Shown piece by piece: positions 1 to 9,190 of a stretch of 64,000 bases of DNA. This stretch comes from Elstera cyanobacteriorum (lineage in GTDB: Bacteria; Pseudomonadota; Alphaproteobacteria; Elsterales; Elsteraceae): the NCBI RefSeq assembly GCF_002251735.1, contig NZ_NOXS01000032.1, positions 496,001 to 560,000 of the forward strand, written 5' to 3'. Position 1 is the first letter of the stretch. Each line of letters opens with the position of its first letter. Made by a program: the position numbers and the translations under genes. The notes under the pieces are model-generated. The model did not search any database and was not told the DNA's origin. It was given only the letters and a program-made list of their open reading frames with translations.

Positions 1-1
1 G

Positions 2-1432
2 ATGCTCTGTCATGGGCTGACGATCCGCGACCCGCTGACCGCACGGGCCGTCCGCATCGTTGGTTCGCAATCCGACATTACCGAGCGCAAACAGGCCGAG
101 CAGCAAGTGCTGCACGATGCCTTTTATGACGCCACCACGGGCCTGCCCAACCGCGCGCTTTTCCTCGACCGTCTGGCGCAAACCCTGCGCCGCTCCGATG
201 GCACCATTGCCGATTGCGCCGTAATGGTGGTGGAGGTGAACCGCTTCGCCAGCCTCGCCAACTCGCTCACGCCGACCCAGGCCGACCGGCTTCTGCGTGA
301 AATCGGCGACCGGCTGGGTCAGACCGTCGTTGCGTCTGACACTTTGGCCCGGCTAGAGGGCGCCAGCTTCGGCTTTCTGCTGCAAGGCATGACCGACAAC
401 GACACGATCGGCCACCGTGCGCTTGCGATCCACACGGCCCTAAAACCGGTCATCGAGTTGCCGGGGGCACCAGCGATCTATGTGACGGCCCGGATCGGCG
501 CCGCCACGCCCAACGGCAACCAGCGGGCGGAAGAGCTGCTGCGCGATGCGTCGCGCGCGCTCAATCGCCCGGGCCTCGATGCCGAAAAAGGCGTCGCCCT
601 CTTCTCCGCCGATGGGCGGGACGAAGAGTTTGATCCGCTCGCGATGGAACGCGACCTGCGCGCGGCCATCGAGGCGGGCGGGCAGTTACAACTGCATTAT
701 CAGCCGATCATCGATCTTCAGTCGGGGCGCTTGGTCGGGTTTGAGTCGCTGATGCGCTGGCAACACCCCGGCATGGGGATGGTGCCGCCGATCCGCTTCA
801 TCCCACTGGCGGAAGAAAGTAAGCTGATCGTGCCGATGGGCCTGTTCGCGCTGGAACAGGCCTGCCGTCAGGTCAACCATTGGCGGCGCCTGCTGCCGGA
901 CGCCGGACGGCTGTTCATCAACGTCAACGTCTCGGGCGTCCAGATGCAGGAGCCGGACTTCGTCGAGCGCGTGGCGGAGGTTCTGGCCCGCGAAGGCACC
1001 CCCGCCGATGCGCTAAAGCTGGAGATTACCGAAAGCGTCGTTCTCGACGATGTCGATAAGATGCTCTCGATCCTAAGCCGCCTGAAGGCGATGGGCCTGC
1101 GGCTTGCCATCGACGATTTCGGCACGGGCTATAGCTCCCTCTCCTACCTGCATCAATTCCGCTTCGATGCGGTCAAGATCGATCAATCCTTTGTGCGCGC
1201 CATGCGCCAGCGCCCGGAAAACGGCTTGATCATTCGCATGATCGCCGAGCTTGGTCGGGGCCTTGGCTGCGAAGTGATCGCCGAAGGGGTGGAAACCGCC
1301 AATGACGTTATCCGCCTTGCCCAGCTTGGCTGCATGTATGGTCAGGGGTATCACTTCGGTCGCCCGCGCGATGCCGATACGATCGAAAAACTGCTTTCCC
1401 CTGCGCGAGAAGAAACTGAAGCAAGCATTTAA
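2..1432 (+). CDS. PAS-GGDEF-EAL signalling protein, 5' truncated
   Basis: C-terminal part of a cyclic-di-GMP signalling protein; the reading frame is open at the window edge, so the N-terminus lies outside. The first ~35 residues look like the end of a PAS/PAC sensor (GSQSDITERK). Residues ~40-200 are a GGDEF domain whose signature is degenerate: LEGASF at 118-123 replaces GGDEF, so cyclase activity is unlikely. Residues ~215-470 form an EAL phosphodiesterase domain with ESL at 248-250, LEITES around 340-345 and DDFGTGYSS from 371. The metal-binding and catalytic acidic residues appear present, so c-di-GMP hydrolysis is plausible. The next gene is cheZ, and flagellar genes lie further along, which suits a role in the motile/sessile switch. 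The family call is firm; the input signal is unknown. Confidence 0.9.
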   Translation: MLCHGLTIRDPLTARAVRIVGSQSDITERKQAEQQVLHDAFYDATTGLPNRALFLDRLAQTLRRSDGTIADCAVMVVEVNRFASLANSLTPTQADRLLREIGDRLGQTVVASDTLARLEGASFGFLLQGMTDNDTIGHRALAIHTALKPVIELPGAPAIYVTARIGAATPNGNQRAEELLRDASRALNRPGLDAEKGVALFSADGRDEEFDPLAMERDLRAAIEAGGQLQLHYQPIIDLQSGRLVGFESLMRWQHPGMGMVPPIRFIPLAEESKLIVPMGLFALEQACRQVNHWRRLLPDAGRLFINVNVSGVQMQEPDFVERVAEVLAREGTPADALKLEITESVVLDDVDKMLSILSRLKAMGLRLAIDDFGTGYSSLSYLHQFRFDAVKIDQSFVRAMRQRPENGLIIRMIAELGRGLGCEVIAEGVETANDVIRLAQLGCMYGQGYHFGRPRDADTIEKLLSPAREETEASI

Positions 1433-1570
1433 CCTGATTGTGTAATAATCGGGATGCGCGTTCGCCCGGTGTGCCGTATGATCTTACGGAATTACGGCCG
1501 CGTGGCGTAGCGTCCAGGGTCTGTGTGCAGCGCAAACACTAGCGGCAGAAGGCCGAAGAAGGCAGAGAGA

Positions 1571-2233
1571 ATGAGCCGGAACATTACGAACGAAGATGTC
1601 CTTCGCGCCCTGCTGCAAATCGGGACGGGACTGCATCGGGAATTTTCGGAATTCCGCGATACGCTCAAGGTCGCTGCGCTGACGATCAACGAAAAAAAAT
1701 TCGAGGAAGCCAAACACCTCGCGCGGGAACTTGAGGAACTGTCGAAGCACATCCTCAACACCAAGCGGGAAATCGCCCTCATCTCGGTGCAGACCGACGG
1801 CGGCAACTTCCAATCGGCAAACTTCGAGCTGGACGCGGTGGTCAAACAGACCGAAGACGCGACCAACAATATCATGACGGCGGCGGAAAATATCGACGCC
1901 AAGGCCGCCGAGCTGCGCGAACTCGAGGACGCGGAAGAACGCGCTGCCAAGATCACCGAGATCAACAATGAAGTCATCACGATCTACGAATCGTGCAACT
2001 TCCAAGATATTACCGGCCAGCGCATCCGCAAGATCGTGCGCATGCTGACCTATATCGAAACCCGCATCGAAAATATGATCCGCATCTGGGGCACCAGCGA
2101 AATCGGCCAGATGACGGAAAAGGCCCGCGAGGAAGAGCGGGCCACCGCCGACGATGAAACCGATCTGCTGAACGGCCCGCAGCTTCCGGGCGCCGCCGTC
2201 AGCCAGAATGAAATCGACGATTTCTTCCGCTAA
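1571..2233 (+). CDS. cheZ: Chemotaxis protein CheZ-like (CheY-P phosphatase)
   Basis: Predicted cytoplasmic phosphatase that dephosphorylates CheY-P and resets the flagellar motor. The 220-residue protein is almost wholly helical. The helix containing CNFQDITGQRIRKI matches the CheZ active-site helix, where the Gln of FQD is the catalytic glutamine. The C-terminus QNEIDDFFR resembles the acidic/aromatic CheY-binding tail of CheZ. The frame is open upstream to 1523, but ATG 1571 was chosen because conserved sequence begins there and a purine-rich stretch (ggcagagaga) lies immediately before it. The ~138 nt upstream contain only a short imperfect inverted repeat (CCGTA/TACGG). CheZ is not universal in alphaproteobacteria but is found in some Rhodospirillales-like groups. 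Confidence 0.85.
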   Translation: MSRNITNEDVLRALLQIGTGLHREFSEFRDTLKVAALTINEKKFEEAKHLARELEELSKHILNTKREIALISVQTDGGNFQSANFELDAVVKQTEDATNNIMTAAENIDAKAAELRELEDAEERAAKITEINNEVITIYESCNFQDITGQRIRKIVRMLTYIETRIENMIRIWGTSEIGQMTEKAREEERATADDETDLLNGPQLPGAAVSQNEIDDFFR

Positions 2234-2239
2234 GCGCGG

Positions 2240-3514
2240 CTAGCCCCGCTTGCTGGGCGCCAGCCAATAACCAAGCCCGAGGCTGAGCGCGGCATAGGCC
2301 AGGGTCGCGCCGAAACTGCCGAGGAAGGCGCCAAAGCCAAGCGTCAGCCCCACGAGCGCCAAGCGGGCCGGAAGGCCTTTCAGCAACCGTAACCCGGCGA
2401 GCAGCGCGGCGAGATAGCCGCCGAGGAAGTTTTGCGCGGACAGTTCGAACAGCATCGCCGTGTTCCAGCCCATCAGCCGCGCCGTCAGCAATGAGGCAAC
2501 CGCCAGCAGGCCGAAGGTCAGCACCGCCCGACGCGGCACGCCCGAGGGGCCAACGCGGCTAAGCGCCTGGGGCAACAGCCCTTCCCGCGCCGCCGAGAAA
2601 ATTAGCCGGGACGCCCCCCACAGGCCGCCGATCAGCGCCAGCAGGATCATGGTTGCCCCCAGGGCAGCCACGGTCTTTTCCGCCCAAGGGCCGAACAGAT
2701 TGCCCGCCAACGCCGCCACCGGCGCCCGCAATAGGGCGGGATCGCTGGGATCGAGCCGAAGCTGCACCGCCAAGGCAATGCCGACGTAGAGCACCAGCAT
2801 CGCCAAAAACGCCCCCGCCAGGGCCAACGGAAAATCGCGGCGCGGCTGGCGAAACTCCTCCGCCGTCGAGCAAAACAACTCCCAGCCAGTGAAAGCAAAG
2901 AATAAGGCCCCCAGGGCAGGCAGGGCGGCGAGTGGGGAGGCGGCCGTCAGCCCGGCGGCAATATCCACCTGCGGCCCGGCCAGCGCGACGGCAGCCAGCA
3001 CGCCCAATAACGCGATCAGGCCGAAGGTCATCAGCGATTGCACCGATCCGGCGATCTGGGCGCCGCCGAGGTTCACCAGGGTAGCCACCGCCAGCACCGC
3101 CAACCCAACCCAGGTTTCCGCGCTCGGCGGCAGACCGAAGAAGGCGGCAATATACGACCCGCCGCTGAGCCCGATCGCCGCCGCCCCCGGTAAACAGGCG
3201 CCGATCAGCAGCGCTTCCGTCGCCCGGCCGGCGCGATAACCGAAAGCGGCTTCGGCAAATCCGGCCACGCCGCCCGCCGTGGGATAGCGCGCGCCGAGCT
3301 TGGCGAAGAGCAGGAGCAGCGGCAGAGTCAGCAGCGCATTGATCCACCAAGCATGGATCGCCGCCGCCCCGACGAGACCAACACCGATGCCCGGCAGGAT
3401 CAATAGCCCGCTGCCCACCACCATGCTCAAGGCAACCCCGATCCCCTGCACCACCCCCAAGCTGGGCCGCAGGCTGGGAGCATCCGCCCCGCAGGCCGGT
3501 TCGTGAACGGACAT
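2240..3514 (-). CDS. yjeH: APC-family amino-acid exporter, YjeH-like
   Basis: Inner-membrane transporter of 424 residues with about 12 hydrophobic segments, close in length to E. coli YjeH (418 aa), a methionine and branched-chain amino-acid exporter. N-terminal landmarks GIGVALSMVVGSGLL and GARYPTAGGVAGF match the TM1 and TM2-3 signatures of this APC subgroup. A longer frame runs upstream to 4237 but would antisense the lrp gene. ATG 3514 is preceded by a good ribosome site (GGTAGGAG) and starts the conserved sequence. The gene is divergent from an Lrp/AsnC regulator, the usual arrangement for a regulated amino-acid exporter. The substrate is inferred from family and context only. Confidence 0.85.
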   Translation of the reverse strand: MSVHEPACGADAPSLRPSLGVVQGIGVALSMVVGSGLLILPGIGVGLVGAAAIHAWWINALLTLPLLLLFAKLGARYPTAGGVAGFAEAAFGYRAGRATEALLIGACLPGAAAIGLSGGSYIAAFFGLPPSAETWVGLAVLAVATLVNLGGAQIAGSVQSLMTFGLIALLGVLAAVALAGPQVDIAAGLTAASPLAALPALGALFFAFTGWELFCSTAEEFRQPRRDFPLALAGAFLAMLVLYVGIALAVQLRLDPSDPALLRAPVAALAGNLFGPWAEKTVAALGATMILLALIGGLWGASRLIFSAAREGLLPQALSRVGPSGVPRRAVLTFGLLAVASLLTARLMGWNTAMLFELSAQNFLGGYLAALLAGLRLLKGLPARLALVGLTLGFGAFLGSFGATLAYAALSLGLGYWLAPSKRG

Positions 3515-3619
3515 GCTGTTTTCTCCTACCGAAAAACCCGATATACGACAGAAAGATGGCGCATCGCCCTGCCGGAAATCGCCCCGGCAAGATGGCGGAA
3601 TGCCCGGCAGTTTGACGGG

Positions 3620-4063
3620 ATGAAGGGCAGGATGGACGAGATCGACCGGCAGTTGCTGACCCTTTTGCGCGGCGATGGGCGTATGCCGACGACGACGCTG
3701 GCCAAGCGCGTCGGCCTTGCCCGCTCCAGTGTGCAAGAACGGCTCGACCGGTTGCAGCGCGACGGCGTGATCCGAGGCTTCACCGTCATAACCGGCGCCA
3801 CTGCCCCTGGCGCGGTTCAGGCCTATCTCATCGTTAAAATGTCCGAAAACTGTTATAAACTGCAAGGCGCCTTGCGCGCTATGCCCGAAGTTCTGTTCGC
3901 TCATAGCATCACCGGCGACGAAGATTTGCTGATATATACCGAAACCGCCTCGACCGACGCCCTCGCCCGCGTGCGCGAGCAGGTGGAAAAAATGCCCGGC
4001 GTTTTGCGCGTCACCACCGCGCTCGTCCTCAACCGCTGGGTCGATCGGCCCGGGGGCGCGTGA
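3620..4063 (+). CDS. Lrp/AsnC family transcriptional regulator
   Basis: DNA-binding regulator of the feast/famine family, 147 residues. The N-terminal helix-turn-helix (MDEIDRQLLTLL, then a recognition helix around LARSSVQERLDRLQ) is followed by an RAM/AsnC ligand-binding domain (from about GVIRGFTVI, with AHSITGDEDLLIY). It probably senses an amino acid and controls the divergent YjeH-like exporter across the ~105-nt gap. The frame is open upstream to 3503, overlapping the exporter start. ATG 3620 or ATG 3632 (MDEIDRQ) is the realistic start, and neither has a decisive ribosome site. The C-terminal arginine- and proline-rich tail is short. The ligand is not predictable from the sequence. Confidence 0.85.
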   Translation: MKGRMDEIDRQLLTLLRGDGRMPTTTLAKRVGLARSSVQERLDRLQRDGVIRGFTVITGATAPGAVQAYLIVKMSENCYKLQGALRAMPEVLFAHSITGDEDLLIYTETASTDALARVREQVEKMPGVLRVTTALVLNRWVDRPGGA

Positions 4064-4184
4064 AACAAGCCTGTCTGCGGGCGTGAGCGATCTTGCTTTC
4101 AAACGCGGGGCTGCTAGGGTTGCGGCGGGTGCGCTGCGGCAAGACCAGATGTACCCTCGTTTCATTCCTGGGAACACCGTCTGA

Positions 4185-5252
4185 ATGCCGACCCCCGCGA
4201 CGCTGCTGACCATCGACCGTTCCGCCCTGGCCGCCAACTGGCGCTTTTTGGCCGGGCAAGCCGCGCACGGGCATTGCGCCGCCGTGGTGAAGGCCGATGG
4301 CTATGGGCTGGGCGCGGTTGAAGCGGCCTCGGCCTTTCTCGCGGCGGGCTGCACGCGGTTTTTCGTCGCCCATCTGGCCGAAGCAATCATCCTGCGGGCC
4401 GGGCTGACCGAGCGCTTCCCCAACGCCAAACCCAGTATCGGCGTGCTGAATGGGCTACTGCCGGGCGAGCAGGCGGAGTTTCTGGCCCATGATCTGCTGC
4501 CGGTCCTCAACACGCCGCAGCAAATCGCCGACTGGCAGCCGGAGCATCCGGCGATACTGCAAATCGATACGGGGATGAGCCGCGTCGGTCTTGAAGCCAC
4601 AGAATTCGACGCGTTGCTGCCCGACCTGCGCCGCCGTAATTTCGGGCTGCTGATCAGCCATTTCGCCCGCGCCGACGAACCGCAGGAGGCCTTGAACCGC
4701 CTTCAGATTGACCGGTTCAGCGCGGCGATGCAGCAGCTTCCGGGGGTGCCCGGCTCGCTCGCCGCCTCCTCTGGGATTTTTCTGGGGCCGGACGCGCATT
4801 TCGATCTGCTGCGCCCCGGCTATGCCCTTTATGGCGGCAATCCCGTCCCGGGCAAACCCAACCCGATGCAGCGCACCGTGACTTTGACGACGCCGATTAT
4901 CCAAGTGCGGGATGTGGAGGCCGGGCGCCCGGTCGGTTATGGGTCGCGCTGGCATGCCCCCGCCCCGGCGCGCATCGCCACAATTCCTTATGGGTATGCC
5001 GACGGCATCCCGCGCGTGACCGCAGGCGCAACCTTCTGGCTGAACGGCAAACCCGCCCCGGTCGTCGGGCGCGTCTCGATGGATTTGATCACTCTGGACG
5101 TGACGGCCTTGCCGGAGGCGGTGCCGGGGGCGCAGATCGAAATCCTCGGCCCGAACCGCGACATCGACACCGCCGGGGCCGATGGCGGCACGCTGGGGTA
5201 CGAGATTCTCACCAGCATCGGCCGCCGCGCCGTGCGCCAGTATATCGGGTAG
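4185..5252 (+). CDS. alr: Alanine racemase
   Basis: PLP enzyme converting L- to D-alanine for peptidoglycan. The 355 residues match the family length. The PLP lysine is Lys36 in AVVKADGYG, and the catalytic tyrosine of the C-terminal beta domain is Tyr252 in VGYGSRW. GYADG (270-274) and the VGRVSMDLITLDV stretch are further signatures. The stop codon is followed directly by the mlaE start (TAG-ATG), so alr heads a tight run with mlaE, mlaF and radA. Whether it is biosynthetic (Alr) or catabolic (DadX) cannot be told; no dadA lies nearby, which favours the biosynthetic role. Confidence 0.95.
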   Translation: MPTPATLLTIDRSALAANWRFLAGQAAHGHCAAVVKADGYGLGAVEAASAFLAAGCTRFFVAHLAEAIILRAGLTERFPNAKPSIGVLNGLLPGEQAEFLAHDLLPVLNTPQQIADWQPEHPAILQIDTGMSRVGLEATEFDALLPDLRRRNFGLLISHFARADEPQEALNRLQIDRFSAAMQQLPGVPGSLAASSGIFLGPDAHFDLLRPGYALYGGNPVPGKPNPMQRTVTLTTPIIQVRDVEAGRPVGYGSRWHAPAPARIATIPYGYADGIPRVTAGATFWLNGKPAPVVGRVSMDLITLDVTALPEAVPGAQIEILGPNRDIDTAGADGGTLGYEILTSIGRRAVRQYIG

Positions 5253-6029
5253 ATGATGCCGCTGCTGACGCCGCTCGGGCGCTTTGCCCTCGCCTTTTTC
5301 GCCACCTGTGGCCGGGTGACGCTGTTTGCCCTTGAAGCGGTGAGCCATTGGCTGCGCCCGCCCTTCTATGGGCGGCAGTTTCTGAAACAACTGCTGGAAA
5401 TCGGCTATTACTCGCTGCCGGTCGTTGGGCTAACGACGCTGTTTACCGGCATGGTGCTGGCCCTGCAGGGCTACACGGGCTTTGCGCAGTTCAACGCCGA
5501 AAGCACGATTGCCAATCTGCTGGTGCTAGCGATCACCCGTGAACTGGGGCCAGTGATGGCCGGGTTGATGGTGGCAGGCCGCGTTGGCGCGGCGATGGCG
5601 GCGGAGCTTGGCACGATGCGCGTGACCGAGCAGATCGACGCGCTCGATACCCTCTCCACCCCGCCGATGAAATATCTCGTCGCGCCGCGCCTCTTGGCCG
5701 GAACCTTGGCGCTGCCGCCGCTGGTCGCCATCGGCGATATCATCGGCGTCATGGGCGGCTGGCTGATCGGGGTGCAGAAGCTGGGCTTCAACGGGGCCGC
5801 CTATCTTCAGGCAACGATGAATTATCTGACCTTCGAGGATGTCTTCTCGGGCCTCGTCAAAGCTGCCGTCTTCGGCTTTACCGTCACGCTGATGGGCTGC
5901 TACCACGGTTTCTATTCCGGGCGCGGCGCCCAAGGCGTCGGGTCGGCCACCACCAATGCCGTCGTCTCGGCCTCCATCCTCATTCTGGTCTTCGACTATC
6001 TGCTGACGGAGGCGTTTTTCGCAAAATGA
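5253..6029 (+). CDS. mlaE: MlaE-family lipid ABC transporter permease
   Basis: Inner-membrane permease of the Mla-type phospholipid transport system, which maintains outer-membrane lipid asymmetry. The 258 residues contain about five membrane segments and the conserved cytoplasmic/coupling segment with ITRELGPVMAGLMVAGRVGAAMAAELGTM (first part at ~92-105), diagnostic of the MlaE/TGD1 permease fold. It starts immediately after alr and overlaps mlaF by 4 nt (ATGA), indicating translational coupling. The substrate-binding MlaD and the periplasmic MlaC/MlaB are not in this window, so the transporter is completed elsewhere. Confidence 0.93.
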   Translation: MMPLLTPLGRFALAFFATCGRVTLFALEAVSHWLRPPFYGRQFLKQLLEIGYYSLPVVGLTTLFTGMVLALQGYTGFAQFNAESTIANLLVLAITRELGPVMAGLMVAGRVGAAMAAELGTMRVTEQIDALDTLSTPPMKYLVAPRLLAGTLALPPLVAIGDIIGVMGGWLIGVQKLGFNGAAYLQATMNYLTFEDVFSGLVKAAVFGFTVTLMGCYHGFYSGRGAQGVGSATTNAVVSASILILVFDYLLTEAFFAK

Positions 6030-6802
6030 GCGCCGACTACAAGATCGCCGCGCGCGGCGTCAGCAAGAGTTTCGGGCGCAAGCATGTGCTGCGCGGGGCC
6101 GATCTTCTGGTGCCGCGCGGGCAAAGCACGGTCATCATCGGCGGCTCGGGCACCGGCAAGTCGGTGCTGCTGAAGTGCATCCTGGGGCTGATCGAACCCG
6201 ATGCGGGCCGCATCGAAATCGACGGCGTCGATATTCTGAAGGAAGGCCCGCGCAGCCGCCGCGACATTCGCCAAAAGATCGGCATGCTGTTCCAAGGTGG
6301 CGCCCTGTTCGACAGTCTAAGGGTCTGGGAAAATGTCGCCTTCGGGCTAATGCAGGGCGAACGGATGAGCGCGCGCGACGCAAAACCGATTGCGGTGCAG
6401 AAGCTGGGACAGGTCGGCCTTGGCCCCGATGTCGCCGATCTTTTCCCGGCAGAACTGTCGGGTGGGATGCAAAAGCGCGTCGGCCTCGCCCGTGCCATCG
6501 CCCGCGAGCCGGAAATTCTGTTCTTCGACGAACCAACCACTGGGCTTGATCCAATCATGGCCGGGGTGATCAACGATCTGATCCGCCAATGCGTCGCCGA
6601 TCTCGGCGCTACCGCCGTCACCATCACCCACGATATGACCAGCGTGCGCCATATCGCCGATCAGGTGGCGATGATCTATCAGGGGCAATTCATCTGGTGT
6701 GGGCCGATTGGCGAGCTTGATCAGTCGGGCAATGCTTATGTGGACCAATTCATCCACGGCCGCGCCGACGGGCCGATCGCCCTGCAAGTGCGGAGCGCCT
6801 GA
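6026..6802 (+). CDS. mlaF: MlaF-family ABC transporter ATPase
   Basis: Cytoplasmic ATPase partner of the MlaE permease. Walker A is GGSGTGKS (39-46), the ABC signature is LSGGMQKRVGLARA near residue 150, and Walker B with catalytic Glu is ILFFDEPTTGLD near 170. The switch His follows in VTITHDM. Length 258 aa is normal. It overlaps mlaE by 4 nt and radA by 1 nt (TGATG), so the run alr-mlaE-mlaF-radA is probably one transcript. Assignment to Mla rather than a generic ABC importer rests on the adjacent MlaE-type permease. Confidence 0.93.
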   Translation: MSADYKIAARGVSKSFGRKHVLRGADLLVPRGQSTVIIGGSGTGKSVLLKCILGLIEPDAGRIEIDGVDILKEGPRSRRDIRQKIGMLFQGGALFDSLRVWENVAFGLMQGERMSARDAKPIAVQKLGQVGLGPDVADLFPAELSGGMQKRVGLARAIAREPEILFFDEPTTGLDPIMAGVINDLIRQCVADLGATAVTITHDMTSVRHIADQVAMIYQGQFIWCGPIGELDQSGNAYVDQFIHGRADGPIALQVRSA

Positions 6803-8211
6803 TGGCGCGCGGCGGCAGCCATTACGTCTGCCAGTCCTGCGGGGCCTTTTACGCGAAATGGCAGGGGCAATGCACCGCCTGCGGCGAATGGAACACGCTG
6901 GTCGAAGAATCGGCCCCGCCGCCGGTGGGCGGCAAGAAGGGCGCTTCGGCGCCTCGGACGCGCGGCGGCGGGCTTGATTTCGTCGATCTCCACGGTTCCT
7001 CCGCCCCCGCCCCGCGCCGCCCCAGCGGGATTGGCGAGTTAGACCGGGTAACCGGCGGCGGTATCGTTCCCGGCTCCGCCATTCTCATCGGCGGCGATCC
7101 CGGCATCGGCAAATCAACCTTGCTCACCCAGCTTGTCGCCCGCTTGGCCGAAACCGGGGCGCGCTGCGCCTATATCTCCGGCGAAGAAGCCGTCGATCAG
7201 GTGCGCTTGCGCGCGGGCCGCCTGGGGATTTCGGCGGCGCCCGTCGCCCTCGCCTCCGCCACCGCCCTGCGCGATATTCTTCCGGCGCTGGAAACCGATA
7301 ACCCGCCCGATGTGGTGGTCATCGATTCGATCCAGACCATGTATCTCGATGCGCTGGACAGCGCCCCCGGCACGGTCGGCCAAGTGCGCGCCTGCGCCCA
7401 GGAATTGATCCGCGCCGCCAAGAAGCGCGGCTTCGCGCTGATCCTGGTAGGCCATGTCACCAAGGAAGGCGCCATCGCCGGGCCGCGCGTGCTGGAACAT
7501 ATGGTCGATACGGTGCTGTATTTCGAAGGCGAGCGCGGTCACCAGTTCCGCATTCTGCGCGCGGTGAAGAACCGCTTCGGCCCGACCGACGAAATCGGCG
7601 TTTTCGAGATGACCGACCGGGGCCTATCGGAAGTGCCGAACCCCTCTGCCTTATTTTTGGCCGAACGGCGGGACAATGTATCGGGCGCGGCGGTTTTCGC
7701 AGGTATGGAGGGCACGCGCCCGGTGCTGGTGGAAATCCAGGCGCTGGTCGCCCCCACCAGCTTCGGTACACCACGCCGCGCCGTCGTCGGCTGGGATAGC
7801 GGGCGGCTTGCGATGGTGATGGCGGTGCTGGATGCACGCTGCGGCCTATCCATCGGCGCGCAGGATGTGTACCTGAACGTTGCGGGCGGGTTGCGGATTT
7901 CCGAACCGGCGGCGGATCTGGCAGTTGCCGCCGCGCTGGTTTCCGCCTATTCCGGGGAACCGGTACCGCCGGATATGGTGGTGTTTGGCGAAGTCGGGCT
8001 AGCGGGCGAGGTTCGGCAAGTCGGTCAAACCGATGCGCGGCTGAAGGAAGCCTTGCGCTTGGGCTTTGGGCGGGCTTTGATCCCGGCGCGCCGGGCGGGG
8101 GCTGCGCAAGGGTCGAGCGGACTAACGCTGACCGAGATCGACCGGCTGGCGGAGCTTGTGGAACGCCTCGCCCCGGCGGAAGACAATACATGGCGGCGCA
8201 AGCTGCCGTAA
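6802..8211 (+). CDS. radA: DNA repair protein RadA
   Basis: RecA-like ATPase that promotes branch migration in recombination. The N-terminal zinc finger has Cys10, Cys13, Cys24 and Cys27. Walker A GDPGIGKST lies at about 98-106, the RadA-specific KNRFG motif near 255, and a Lon-protease-like C-terminal domain follows. Length 469 aa is typical. The 3' end lies just upstream of cvpA, whose ribosome site begins ~20 nt after the radA stop. The gene order radA-cvpA-purF is common in alphaproteobacteria. Confidence 0.96.
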   Translation: MARGGSHYVCQSCGAFYAKWQGQCTACGEWNTLVEESAPPPVGGKKGASAPRTRGGGLDFVDLHGSSAPAPRRPSGIGELDRVTGGGIVPGSAILIGGDPGIGKSTLLTQLVARLAETGARCAYISGEEAVDQVRLRAGRLGISAAPVALASATALRDILPALETDNPPDVVVIDSIQTMYLDALDSAPGTVGQVRACAQELIRAAKKRGFALILVGHVTKEGAIAGPRVLEHMVDTVLYFEGERGHQFRILRAVKNRFGPTDEIGVFEMTDRGLSEVPNPSALFLAERRDNVSGAAVFAGMEGTRPVLVEIQALVAPTSFGTPRRAVVGWDSGRLAMVMAVLDARCGLSIGAQDVYLNVAGGLRISEPAADLAVAAALVSAYSGEPVPPDMVVFGEVGLAGEVRQVGQTDARLKEALRLGFGRALIPARRAGAAQGSSGLTLTEIDRLAELVERLAPAEDNTWRRKLP

Positions 8212-8242
8212 AAGGAACCAGAACGGGTCCGAGAGGAGTAGA

Positions 8243-9121
8243 ATGGACGGCGGCTTTCATATGACCGACATCGCGGTTGTGATCGTGGTGCTAATTTCGG
8301 GGGTGCTCGCCTTTCTGCGCGGCTTCGTGCGGGAAGCGCTGGGGATTGCCGCCTGGATCGGCGCCGCCTTCATCGCCATGCAGGTCCAGCCGATGACGAT
8401 GGGGATCGCTATGGATCTCATCGGCATGGAGGTGATCGCCAAATACGGCTCCTGGGTCGTTATCTTTCTGGTCGCGCTGATCATCCTGTCCATCGTCAGC
8501 GGCGCGCTGTCGAACATGATCAAGGATACCAGCCTGAATGCGCTCGACCGGTCCCTAGGCTTCGTCTTCGGCTTGGCGCGCGGTGCGCTGCTGATTTCGG
8601 TGGTCTATTTCCTCGGTGCGCAACTGATGAATAAGAACGCCCCGCCGCCCGAGTGGCTGGCGCAGGCGAAGACCTATCCGCTAATCCAGCGCGGCGCCGA
8701 TATGGTCGCCGTCTTCGTGCCACGCGATCAGTCGGAAGAAGCTGCCCGCGCGCTGGAAGAAAAACGCCGCCAGGGGGAAGCCCTGCTGGAAATTCAGCGC
8801 AATCTACAAACCCTCACCGCCCCGCCCAGCGGTGCCCCGGCCCCAGCGGCCCCAACGCCGGCCCCCGCGCAACCGGCGCCGCAAGCCGCTCCCGCTCCTG
8901 CCGTGCCGCCCGCGATCGTACCACAGCCTGCCGCCCCAGCGGGTGCTGCGCCGGTAAAACCAGCGCCTGCCCCGGCCCCGCCGTCGGCGCCGCAAGGCCA
9001 GAAACCGGCGCAAACTCAGGCCCCCGCCCCAGCGGCGGGACAAGCCCCCGCAAAAGCGGGGACCGGGTATGACGATCAGCAACGCAACGCGATTGATGCA
9101 TTGTTCAAAAATAAGCAGTAA
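8243..9121 (+). CDS. cvpA: CvpA family membrane protein with Pro/Ala-rich tail
   Basis: Inner-membrane protein of the colicin V production family, 292 residues. Four hydrophobic segments span roughly residues 7-160, followed by a ~130-residue Pro/Ala/Gln-rich, low-complexity tail and a short C-terminal motif (DDQQRNAIDALF). ATG 8243 was chosen over the upstream frame opening (8156, inside radA) because of a strong ribosome site (gagaggagtaga). Family members are linked to envelope homeostasis and purF expression, and here purF follows. The tail is probably cytoplasmic or periplasmic and unstructured. The molecular role of CvpA is not settled. Confidence 0.9.
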   Translation: MDGGFHMTDIAVVIVVLISGVLAFLRGFVREALGIAAWIGAAFIAMQVQPMTMGIAMDLIGMEVIAKYGSWVVIFLVALIILSIVSGALSNMIKDTSLNALDRSLGFVFGLARGALLISVVYFLGAQLMNKNAPPPEWLAQAKTYPLIQRGADMVAVFVPRDQSEEAARALEEKRRQGEALLEIQRNLQTLTAPPSGAPAPAAPTPAPAQPAPQAAPAPAVPPAIVPQPAAPAGAAPVKPAPAPAPPSAPQGQKPAQTQAPAPAAGQAPAKAGTGYDDQQRNAIDALFKNKQ

Positions 9122-9138
9122 AGAGGCGCCAGCCATTG

Positions 9139-9158
9139 CCCCGGTGGCCGCGCCGGGG
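9139..9158. other. GC-rich inverted repeat between cvpA and purF
   Basis: CCCCGG (9139-9144) pairs with CCGGGG (9153-9158) across an 8-nt loop in the 69-nt cvpA-purF gap. A short T-containing stretch follows about ten bases later. It could be a weak terminator or attenuator, or chance in GC-rich DNA. Confidence 0.3.
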
Positions 9159-9190
9159 TCAGCCTTGCTTTAGAAAAGGGTTGCCCGCAC

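Noticed and set aside
3515-4237. N-terminal extension of the minus-strand exporter frame (would give 665 residues)
   Set aside because: It is antisense to the Lrp/AsnC gene, is not transporter-like, and ATG 3514 has a ribosome site and begins the conserved N-terminus.
4455-5390. 311-residue minus-strand open frame
   Set aside because: Antisense to alr and mlaE; repetitive Arg/Gly/Asp composition with no motif.
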